From Longilinea sp035560795 (GTDB lineage: Bacteria > Chloroflexota > Anaerolineae > Anaerolineales > Anaerolineaceae), in contig DATMYV010000005.1 in NCBI GenBank assembly GCA_035560795.1, forward strand, positions 1-64,000: DNA of 64,000 bases, written 5' to 3'. The position numbers and the translations under genes are program-made. Each line of letters begins with the position of its first letter. The first letter of the stretch is position 1. Shown one piece after another: positions 34,495 to 41,417 of this stretch. The notes beneath the pieces were generated by a model. It made no database searches, had not been told where the DNA came from, and worked only from the letters and a program-made list of their open reading frames with translations.

Positions 34495-34560
34495 GGGTGG
34501 TCGCGTCCATTATTCCGCGGACCGGCGTCGGGTTTTTGTGCCCGTCGAAAAGCACCGCCC
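34495..34560 (+). ncRNA. Candidate structured leader RNA (three-way junction)
   Basis: A closing helix P1 pairs GGGTGGT (34495-34501) with ACCGCCC (34554-34560), seven pairs with one G-U. Inside lie P2, either CGCG/CGCG (34502-34505 with 34516-34519) or GTCC/GGAC (34505-34508 with 34519-34522), and P3, CGTCGGG (34526-34532) with CCCGTCG (34541-34547), six pairs and one U-U mismatch, closed by an 8-nt T-rich loop. A purine-rich joiner GAAAAGC-like segment links P3 and P1. It sits in the 5' leader of the amidohydrolase gene, 44 bp before the ATG. It fits none of the riboswitch consensus sequences I can recall; whether it binds a ligand is unknown. Confidence 0.45.
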
Positions 34561-34603
34561 CTCCAGGTTTTTCTTGCGTAAATCTGAGTAGGGAGCTGCG
34601 CGG

Positions 34604-35953
34604 ATGTTAATCAAGAATTGTACTTTGATCACCTGGGGTTCTCCCAATCAAATCATTCCAAATCAATCCATCCGGATCAAAGCTGAAAAGCTCAGTGAGA
34701 TTGGCCCAGCCGATGAACTTCTTCCGGTTCTAAACGAAGAAGTTATCGATGCCAAAGGTCAATTCGCGATGCCTGGAAATATCTGTGCCCACACTCATTT
34801 CTATGGAGCTTTTTCGCGTGGAATGGCTATTCCAGGACCGGCACCGAAAATATTTCCAGAGATTCTTGAAAAATTGTGGTGGCCTCTGGATAAAGCCCTG
34901 GATTTAGAAGATGTTCGGTATTCGGCTTTGGTTTGTTTGGCGAATGCAATCCGTCATGGAACGACAACCCTTATCGATCACCATGCTTCGCCCAATGCAA
35001 TCGACGGATCACTGGACACTATCGCCAAAAGCGTACTCGAGTCGGGGTTGCGAGCTTCCTTATGCTACGAAGTGACTGACCGAAATGGTCTGGCGCAAGC
35101 CGAGTCCGGTATTCAAGAAAATTTGAAATTTATCCGATGGTTAAAACTGCAACCCGACTTACGAAACGTCCTGGGTGCTACCTTCGGCTTGCATGCCAGC
35201 CTGACGCTCTCGGATAAAACATTGCAGAAATGCCGTGATTTAACACCTGAAGACGTTGGTTTTCACATTCATGTTGCCGAGCATTTCTCAGATGAGGATG
35301 ACAGCAAGGCAAAATCTGGGACAAGAGTGGTGGATCGGTTAGCCAATTTTGGAATTTTAGGGCCGAAAACGATCGCGGTGCATTGCGTTCATATTGACCA
35401 ACGCGAAACTGAATTACTCCGCGAATCAGGAACCTGGGTGACTCACCAACCTCGCTCAAATATGAACAATGCGGTGGGTATGGCGGCCGTTGAAAGCATG
35501 ATGCGGGCTGGCATTAAAGTTTGCCTTGGGAATGACGGCTTCTCGAATGCCATGTGGGAAGAATGGAAAGCAGCATACTTTGCCCACAAATTGTGGCATC
35601 AAGATCCTAGGCGCTTGGGCGGTTATGATGTTGTAAAAATGGCTGTATATAATAATGCTGAGTTGGTAGCCAACCAGTTTGGCGGTCTTCGGGCAGGCGA
35701 AATTGCCGTTGGTGCCGCGGCAGACATGATGCTTGTTGACTATAAACCAATCACGCCATTTACTGCAGAAAACCTTCCCTGGCACATCTTATTTGGTTTT
35801 AATGAGAGCATGATTACAACCACGATCGCCCGCGGTAAAGTATTGATGTTAAACCGTGAATTGCAAACATTGGATGATGAAAAGATAGCTTTTGAAGCCC
35901 GAAGGCGAGCATCCAACGTATGGAAACGCTACGAAAACCAATTTTCTTCCTGA
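34604..35953 (+). CDS. SsnA-like amidohydrolase
   Basis: A 449-residue metal-dependent hydrolase of the amidohydrolase superfamily. Metal ligands are in CAHTHFYG (HTH, about 61-64), FHIHVAEH (about 221-228), the AVHCVH strand and LGNDGFS (catalytic Asp). The length and overall pattern fit the SsnA/TrzN/guanine-deaminase-like group acting on purines, pyrimidines or triazines. SsnA in E. coli is encoded with selenium-dependent molybdenum hydroxylase genes, which matches the context here; a deaminase of an N-heterocycle upstream of hydroxylation is my inference. AGGGAG lies before the ATG. It is the first gene after the structured leader. Confidence 0.82.
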   Translation: MLIKNCTLITWGSPNQIIPNQSIRIKAEKLSEIGPADELLPVLNEEVIDAKGQFAMPGNICAHTHFYGAFSRGMAIPGPAPKIFPEILEKLWWPLDKALDLEDVRYSALVCLANAIRHGTTTLIDHHASPNAIDGSLDTIAKSVLESGLRASLCYEVTDRNGLAQAESGIQENLKFIRWLKLQPDLRNVLGATFGLHASLTLSDKTLQKCRDLTPEDVGFHIHVAEHFSDEDDSKAKSGTRVVDRLANFGILGPKTIAVHCVHIDQRETELLRESGTWVTHQPRSNMNNAVGMAAVESMMRAGIKVCLGNDGFSNAMWEEWKAAYFAHKLWHQDPRRLGGYDVVKMAVYNNAELVANQFGGLRAGEIAVGAAADMMLVDYKPITPFTAENLPWHILFGFNESMITTTIARGKVLMLNRELQTLDDEKIAFEARRRASNVWKRYENQFSS

Positions 35954-35965
35954 TAAGGGGTTGAG

Positions 35966-36661
35966 ATGACTGAAAACGCGGAACTTACTACGATCCATAC
36001 GATTGCAATCCTCGGCGGAACTGGTAAGGAAGGAAAGGGACTTGCTTACCGTTGGGCAAAAGCCGGGTACCGGATATTGATTGGTTCCCGTTTGGAAGAA
36101 AAAGCCCAAACAGCTGCAGCAGAATTGCGTGAACTACTTCATTCATCTGAAGAGGTTCAAGGTTTAACCAATGAGGAAGCCGCCCAGCAAGCAGATTTGC
36201 TTGTGATGACTGTGCCCTACAGTGCACACAAAAGTATGTGCGAGCAAATGAAAGATGCTGCTCAAGGCAAGATTGTCATTGATGTGACAGTTCCCTTGGT
36301 TCCACCTAAGATCACGAAGGTGCAAATGCCGGAGGCTGGCAGTGCGTCTCTTGAAGCACAACAGGTTTTTGGCGAAGGCGTTCAGGTAATAACAGCGTTC
36401 CAAAATATTTCTTATGAACATCTGCTAAACGACGAAGATATAAATTGTGATGTTCTCGTCTGCGGCGGTAAGAAAGCTGACCGGGCAGTGGTAATTAAAC
36501 TTATCCAGGATGCAGGCATGGTCGGTTGGGACGCAGGCGTTATTGAGAATTCAGTCGTTGTCGAAGGCTTGACTTCTGTTTTACTCGGATTGAACAGGCA
36601 ATTTGGCGTCGAATCCGCGGGGATTCGAATCACTGGCGTCCCGCGGCCAAATCAAGCATAA
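35966..36661 (+). CDS. NADPH:F420 oxidoreductase
   Basis: A 231-residue protein. The Rossmann motif ILGGTGKEGKGLA (about 14-26) followed by IGSRLEEKAQ (NADP-binding Ser-Arg at the end of beta 2), LVMTVPYSAHKSM and DVTVPLVPP are diagnostic for F420H2:NADP+ oxidoreductase (Fno/NpdG). It transfers hydride between NADP(H) and cofactor F420. It is placed 12 bp after the amidohydrolase and 13 bp before cofE, linking the F420 genes to the hydroxylase cluster. It is about the typical length. Confidence 0.92.
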   Translation: MTENAELTTIHTIAILGGTGKEGKGLAYRWAKAGYRILIGSRLEEKAQTAAAELRELLHSSEEVQGLTNEEAAQQADLLVMTVPYSAHKSMCEQMKDAAQGKIVIDVTVPLVPPKITKVQMPEAGSASLEAQQVFGEGVQVITAFQNISYEHLLNDEDINCDVLVCGGKKADRAVVIKLIQDAGMVGWDAGVIENSVVVEGLTSVLLGLNRQFGVESAGIRITGVPRPNQA

Positions 36662-36674
36662 CCTTAACTCATTG

Positions 36675-37439
36675 ATGCTCTCATTAATCCCGATTCAAAA
36701 CATTCCCTTAATTAAACCCGGTGATGACCTTGCCGGGATCCTTATCGAGTCGCTTAAGGATAATAATCTTCAGTTGATCGAGGGTGATATCCTGGTACTG
36801 GCACAAAAAATTGTTTCAAAAGCTGAAAACAGGCTGGTAAACATTACACTCGTGGAACCATCGCAGGAGGCCCGGGAGCTTGCGAAGAAAACCGATAAAG
36901 ACGCCCGCGTGGTGGAATTAATGCTCCGCGAAAGCAAGGCGGTTTTGCGCTATCGACCGGGGACAATCATATGCGAGCACCGGTTGGGATTTGTTTGTGC
37001 TAATGCCGGCATCGATCATTCAAATGTCCAGGGATTGTGGGGTGAATCTGAAGATTGGGTGCTGTTGCTTCCAGAGAATCCAGATCAGTCTGCCGCTCAG
37101 ATCAGAATGAGGATCGGGAATGCTACAAGTGTGTTGCCCGGCGTAATGATCATAGATTCGCATGGACGAGCCTGGCGGATGGGTACCGTTGGCGTCTCTA
37201 TTGGATTGGCTGGTCTGCCGGGTCTGGTTGATTTACGCGGCCGGGAGGATTTGTTCGGTTTTCACTTGCGAATTACTCAGGTAGGCGCGGCTGATGAGTT
37301 GGCTGCCGCTGCTTCTCTGGTGATGGGACAGGCTTCCGAGAGTATTCCGGCGGTATTGGTTCGTGGCTTTCCTTATCCCCTGCGGGAAGGTTCGATAAAG
37401 GAACTTATTCGACCTAAAGATTTGGATTTATTTCGCTAG
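36675..37439 (+). CDS. cofE: F420-0:gamma-glutamyl ligase CofE
   Basis: A 254-residue CofE. It begins SLIPIQNIPLIKPGDDL, has LVLAQKIVSKAENR (about 43-56), GFVCANAGIDHSN (about 116-128), VMIIDSHGRAWR and VGVSIGLAGLPGLVDLRGREDLFG, all conserved in CofE/FbiB. The enzyme adds glutamates to F420-0 with GTP. There is no C-terminal FMN-binding FbiB domain, so this is the short form. The reading frame is open 24 codons further up into the preceding gene; the ATG at 36675 matches the family start. Confidence 0.95.
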   Translation: MLSLIPIQNIPLIKPGDDLAGILIESLKDNNLQLIEGDILVLAQKIVSKAENRLVNITLVEPSQEARELAKKTDKDARVVELMLRESKAVLRYRPGTIICEHRLGFVCANAGIDHSNVQGLWGESEDWVLLLPENPDQSAAQIRMRIGNATSVLPGVMIIDSHGRAWRMGTVGVSIGLAGLPGLVDLRGREDLFGFHLRITQVGAADELAAAASLVMGQASESIPAVLVRGFPYPLREGSIKELIRPKDLDLFR

Positions 37440-37447
37440 TTTATAAA

Positions 37448-37987
37448 ATGTACGCACTAACCACGCTGTTCGACCTCGAATCAAACGCTGTTTTTGCCAG
37501 GATGTGGCAAAAGTTGAAGAATGAATGCCACCTGGTGCCAGCCAACGAAGTGTCCTTTGTCCATCTTTCATGGCAGGGGGCCAGCGGTTACCAATTGGAA
37601 TCTGCGCAAAGCATTATTCATAAAGTCTGCACTACAACCCGCACTTTTCCCGTGAAAGTTTCCGGAATTGGCATTTTTACTGGACCCGAACCGGTTCTTT
37701 ACCTGAATGTGGTCAAGGATCAAGCGCTCATGGATTTGCATAATGAGTTATGGGATAAATTATCCCCATTCGCGGAAGAATTAAATGGCTATTATGGTCC
37801 GAGTGATTGGGTACCGCATATCACGCTGGCTTATGGCACGCTTTTGCCTGTAGATTTGGCCTGTGCTGTTACAGAATTGATGTATGAGCCATTTTCGATC
37901 GACCTGGTCATTGATAATCTTGCTTTGATTTTTTCGCGCGACGGTACGGTGGGGATTGACAGTCGTTATGAACTACTTCCAAGTTAA
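37448..37987 (+). CDS. 2H phosphoesterase (LigT/2'-5' RNA ligase superfamily)
   Basis: A 179-residue protein with two H-x-S/T motifs about 95 residues apart: FVHLSW (about 37-42) and PHITLAYG (about 132-139), the hallmark of 2H phosphoesterases. The family includes 2'-5' RNA ligases, cyclic phosphodiesterases and uncharacterised proteins. It lies between cofE (8 bp upstream) and cofD (48 bp downstream), an unexpected position. No role in F420 synthesis is established to my knowledge; it might process a cyclic or phosphodiester intermediate, which is speculation. No ribosome site is obvious before its ATG. Confidence 0.8.
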   Translation: MYALTTLFDLESNAVFARMWQKLKNECHLVPANEVSFVHLSWQGASGYQLESAQSIIHKVCTTTRTFPVKVSGIGIFTGPEPVLYLNVVKDQALMDLHNELWDKLSPFAEELNGYYGPSDWVPHITLAYGTLLPVDLACAVTELMYEPFSIDLVIDNLALIFSRDGTVGIDSRYELLPS

Positions 37988-38035
37988 TCCGGGTACATAT
38001 TTTTCCGTGCAAACATGCGTGGATGAGGGAATCGA

Positions 38036-38989
38036 TTGAAAATTGTTGCACTGGCAGGTGGTGTAGGAGGAGCAAAACTGGCAGATGGCCTGTACCGTTC
38101 GCTGCCCGCTGGTCAGTTTACTGTGATTGTCAATACAGGTGACGATTTCAATCATTTCGGACTCCGGATTTGTCCAGACCTGGATACGGTTTGTTATACG
38201 CTGGCTGAAAAAGCCAACCCTGCCACAGGCTGGGGCCTGAGGGAAGAGACGTTCACAACCCTTGCGGAGGTATCTTCTCTCAACGGGCCGACCTGGTTTC
38301 GTTTGGGTGATAAAGATTTGGCCACGCACCTGGTGCGTACCCAAAGTATCTCTGAAGGTGTCAGCCTTTCCAAGGTAACTATTGCCCTTTGTGAATCCTT
38401 GGGAATTCATGCAGCCGTTCTCCCAATGAGCGATGATCCAGTGGCTACCATTGTCCACACAAAAGAAAGCGGCGACCTGGCTTTTCAAGAATATTTTGTC
38501 AGGCTGGAATGTCAGCCCCAGGTTTCCGGATTTGATTTTATGGGGATTGAAACAGCCAAACCAGCACCCGGCGTTTTGGAAGCCATTGACGCGGCGGATG
38601 CGATTGTTTTTTGTCCATCCAACCCCTGGGTGAGTATCGCGCCAATTTTGGCGGTCAAAGGGATTCGGGATGCCGTTCAAAAAAAAGCGGTAATTGTTGC
38701 GGTTTCTCCACTAATTGGCGGGAAAACAATAAAAGGCCCTGCTGCAAAAATGTTTCTTGAATTGGGCTGGCAACCTTCTGCCCGTGCAGTTGTGGAGCAG
38801 TACCGCGGGACGATTAATTCTTTCTTCCTGGATACACTCGACGCGTCAGATTGCGACGCAATCCGTCAGTGGGGTATAATTCCTTATGTAACGAATATTG
38901 TAATGAACGATATACCCGGGCGGATTCGCCTGGCAAAGGAAATGCTTGATTTTATATCTAACCAGTCGGGAGGTATGCGACATTCATGA
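38036..38989 (+). CDS. cofD: 2-phospho-L-lactate transferase CofD
   Basis: A 317-residue CofD: N-terminal VALAGGVGGAKLADGLYR (about 4-21), VNTGDDFNHFGLRICPDLDTV, then PATGWGLREETF and RLGDKDLATHLVRT, and a C-terminal NDIPGRIRLAKEML. It transfers the phospholactyl (or phosphoenolpyruvyl) group from the nucleotide-activated donor onto FO, giving F420-0 or dehydro-F420-0. The start is TTG at 38036, preceded by GAGGGA with 6 bp spacing; no in-frame ATG or GTG lies near. It overlaps cofC by 4 bp (ATGA). Confidence 0.95.
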   Translation: MKIVALAGGVGGAKLADGLYRSLPAGQFTVIVNTGDDFNHFGLRICPDLDTVCYTLAEKANPATGWGLREETFTTLAEVSSLNGPTWFRLGDKDLATHLVRTQSISEGVSLSKVTIALCESLGIHAAVLPMSDDPVATIVHTKESGDLAFQEYFVRLECQPQVSGFDFMGIETAKPAPGVLEAIDAADAIVFCPSNPWVSIAPILAVKGIRDAVQKKAVIVAVSPLIGGKTIKGPAAKMFLELGWQPSARAVVEQYRGTINSFFLDTLDASDCDAIRQWGIIPYVTNIVMNDIPGRIRLAKEMLDFISNQSGGMRHS

Positions 38990-39597
38990 GCCTTTGGGCG
39001 ATCATACCGGTAAAACCGCTGAGAAGAGGAAAGTCACGTTTAGCCGGCGTTCTCACTGAAGAAGAACGCACCTTGTTAAACGTTACTTTGTTAGAAAATA
39101 CCCTCCGGACATTAAAACAGGTAAAAGAAATTGATCAGATCCTTGTTGTGAGCCGTGATACATCTGCCTTGTCGCTTGCCAGGGAGTTCAACGCCCGCAC
39201 AGTACAGGAGGGAAAACCTGGTCTAAATACCGCCCTAAAGCGCGCTACGATTGTTGCTCAGGCTTATGCTGCCCAGGAAGTAATGATTTTGCCAGCCGAT
39301 TTGCCATTGATCAACATAACAGATGTGCAGACGTTGATCGGTTATTTGGGCAAGCCTCCGATAATGGTGATTGCCCCTGACCGCCGCAGCGATGGCACCA
39401 ACGCTATGTTAATCAATCCAGCTGGTTCAATTGATTACATGTATGGAGTCGGCTCGTATAAAAAACACGTCGATCAGGCAAAGGTAAAAGGAATGCGGGT
39501 AGAAATATGCGATCTTCAATCCTTTGCATTAGACCTTGATATCCCCGAAGACTTAGATTTACTGAACCAAATCCAAGCCATTAATATCCGATCTTAA
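38986..39597 (+). CDS. cofC: Phospholactate/PEP guanylyltransferase CofC (FbiD)
   Basis: A 203-residue nucleotidyltransferase: WAIIPVKPLRRGKSRLAGVL (part of about 4-23) is the CofC signature, with MILPADLPLI (about 103-112) holding the metal-binding Asp and APDRRSDGTNAM (about 129-140). It activates 2-phospholactate or phosphoenolpyruvate with GTP, releasing pyrophosphate, for use by CofD. The two substrates cannot be told apart by eye. Its start overlaps the cofD stop, so the two are coupled. Confidence 0.94.
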   Translation: MSLWAIIPVKPLRRGKSRLAGVLTEEERTLLNVTLLENTLRTLKQVKEIDQILVVSRDTSALSLAREFNARTVQEGKPGLNTALKRATIVAQAYAAQEVMILPADLPLINITDVQTLIGYLGKPPIMVIAPDRRSDGTNAMLINPAGSIDYMYGVGSYKKHVDQAKVKGMRVEICDLQSFALDLDIPEDLDLLNQIQAINIRS

Positions 39598-39618
39598 TTC
39601 AACATCCTGGAGGCAACC

Positions 39619-40617
39619 ATGTCTGAAAGAGTAGCATTGTATCTGCAAGATTCACATGATTTACGCGATGGCCTTGAATATGTCAAGTACGCCGAAGGAC
39701 GTGGTTTTGAAGCAGTTTGGCAAGCAGAAAGCCGGTTGGTCCGCGATGCTATTGTCCCAATGGCTGCTTATGCTGCCGTGACCCACAAGATAAAAGTCGG
39801 CTCAGGTGTAATCAACAACTGGACACGTAATATCGGTCTACTGGCTGCCACTTTTTTGACCCTGGATGATTTGGCTCCTGACCGGATTATTTGCGGTATA
39901 GGTGCCTGGTGGGATCCGTTGGCTAAGAATGTGGGAATTGACCGGAGAAAGCCATTATTGGCGATGCGTGAAACGGTCACGATCATGCGCAGGTTACTAG
40001 CCATGGAACATGTAACTTTTCACGGCGAGTTTGTTAACGTCGATGGTATTGAATTGGATGTGGTTCACGGACGGCGCGAACCCCGTAACGTTCCGATCTA
40101 CATTGGCGCAACGGGCGATCAAATGATGGAAATGACTGGTGAAATAGCCGATGGCGCGGTGTTGAATTATTGTGTCGAGCCGGAATACAATCTTAAGGCT
40201 TTGGAGTTATTGGAAAAGGGTGCCAGGAAAGCAGGAAAGTCGTTGTATGATCTCGATCGACCGCAGCTGGTGGTCTGCTCGGTGGATAATGATCATGATA
40301 AAGCAATTGACACGACGCGCGGTTTGCTTACTCAGTATCTTGCGCAACAGCCGCATATTGCTAAAGCATCCGGCGTATCGATGGACATTGTCGCAGAGAT
40401 TCAATCCATTTTGGGCTGGCCTGCTACCCACGAACAAATCGATAAGGCGAAGCACCTCGTACCTGAGGATCTGATTCACCGAATAACCGCATCCGGCACT
40501 CCGGATGAAGCTCGAAAAAAGGTAAATGAGTACCGAAAGAACGGTTGCACTTGCCCGATTTTGTATCCCGTGGGCGGTGATGTGAAATTGCTCGTCGATA
40601 CCTTTGCACAAAATTAA
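39619..40617 (+). CDS. F420-dependent LLM-class oxidoreductase (Mer-like)
   Basis: A 332-residue protein of the bacterial luciferase-like monooxygenase superfamily. Conserved positions include EYVKYAEGRGFEAVWQAE (about 19-36), KIKVGSGVINNWTRN, RIICGIGAWW (about 93-102), PIYIGATG and a GEIADGAVLN block, the pattern of F420-using members such as methylene-H4MPT reductase and its relatives. The enzyme is soluble; the substrate is unknown. It lies 21 bp after cofC with a GGAGG site and 24 bp before a hydroxylase FAD subunit, suggesting that it shares substrates or electrons with the hydroxylases. Confidence 0.88.
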   Translation: MSERVALYLQDSHDLRDGLEYVKYAEGRGFEAVWQAESRLVRDAIVPMAAYAAVTHKIKVGSGVINNWTRNIGLLAATFLTLDDLAPDRIICGIGAWWDPLAKNVGIDRRKPLLAMRETVTIMRRLLAMEHVTFHGEFVNVDGIELDVVHGRREPRNVPIYIGATGDQMMEMTGEIADGAVLNYCVEPEYNLKALELLEKGARKAGKSLYDLDRPQLVVCSVDNDHDKAIDTTRGLLTQYLAQQPHIAKASGVSMDIVAEIQSILGWPATHEQIDKAKHLVPEDLIHRITASGTPDEARKKVNEYRKNGCTCPILYPVGGDVKLLVDTFAQN

Positions 40618-40641
40618 CCATTCTTTTGTCGGAGGATCATT

Positions 40642-41388
40642 ATGATTGTTGAATACCATCGACCAGCGACCATATCACAAGCCTTGGAGTTATTGTCCAG
40701 AAAGGATCCCAAAAGCCTTCCACTCGGCGGCGGGAGTACTTTAAGTCGTGATAAACGCAGTGATTTCGCCGTGGTAGATTTGCAGGCGCTTGGTTTGGAC
40801 ACAATTCAGGTTAATTCTGAGTTTGTCGAGATTGGTGCTACCGCCCGTATCCAAGGAATCGTGGAGGATACCAATAGTCCTTTGTGGTTGAAAGTTGCAT
40901 GCAATCGGGAGATGGGGCGGAATATGCGTGAAATGAGCACAATTGCAGGTTTTGTCATGGGCGCCACTGGCCGCTCTCCGTTGGCAATTGCGCTCCTGGC
41001 TGCCGACCTTCAAGTGAGTGTCTTGCCCACGAATGACAAATTGACATTTCTTCAAGTATTATCTGAAAGAGCAAATATACAGCAGCCCTGGGTGATTTCC
41101 CAGGTTATGGTAGACCGGACCGTTAATCTGAAATATGAATTTATTGCCAGATCACCCGAAGATTTACCGGTGATCGGGATAGCATTGGCTAAATGGCCAA
41201 CTGGTCGCATTCGCGCTTCTGTGGGCGGATTTGGGAACAGCCCATCGCTTGCTTATGATGGCAATAATCCAGCTGCAGTAACGCAAGCCGTTGAAACTAC
41301 ATTGATTGGATCCGGGGACCGATGGGCCAGCGAAGAATACCGTCAATCGATAGCGCCAGCTATTGTCCAGCGATTGTTGGCTGATTGA
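40642..41388 (+). CDS. Divergent FAD-binding subunit of a molybdenum hydroxylase
   Basis: A 248-residue protein of the CoxM/XdhB FAD-binding family. It has YHRPATISQALELL at the N-terminus, LPLGGGSTL (about 25-33, the first FAD loop), and NMREMSTIAGFVMGATGRSPLAI where canonical subunits have R-N-x-G-T-x-G-G-N and S-P. It is shorter than the usual 280-290 residues and the second FAD motif is altered, so FAD binding may differ. A ribosome site GGAGG is present. It directly precedes a 2Fe-2S/Mo fusion subunit that lacks its own FAD domain, so they should pair. Confidence 0.8.
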   Translation: MIVEYHRPATISQALELLSRKDPKSLPLGGGSTLSRDKRSDFAVVDLQALGLDTIQVNSEFVEIGATARIQGIVEDTNSPLWLKVACNREMGRNMREMSTIAGFVMGATGRSPLAIALLAADLQVSVLPTNDKLTFLQVLSERANIQQPWVISQVMVDRTVNLKYEFIARSPEDLPVIGIALAKWPTGRIRASVGGFGNSPSLAYDGNNPAAVTQAVETTLIGSGDRWASEEYRQSIAPAIVQRLLAD

Positions 41389-41417
41389 TGGAGCTGTTCT
41401 CCATTGAAAGGTAAATT

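Noticed and set aside
34495..34560. Known purine riboswitch
   Set aside because: A three-way junction is possible, but the conserved junction residues and the loop-loop contact motifs of purine riboswitches are not present.
36603..36674. Longer CofE with 24 extra N-terminal residues
   Set aside because: The extension lies within the end of the F420 oxidoreductase gene and precedes the family-typical start at 36675.
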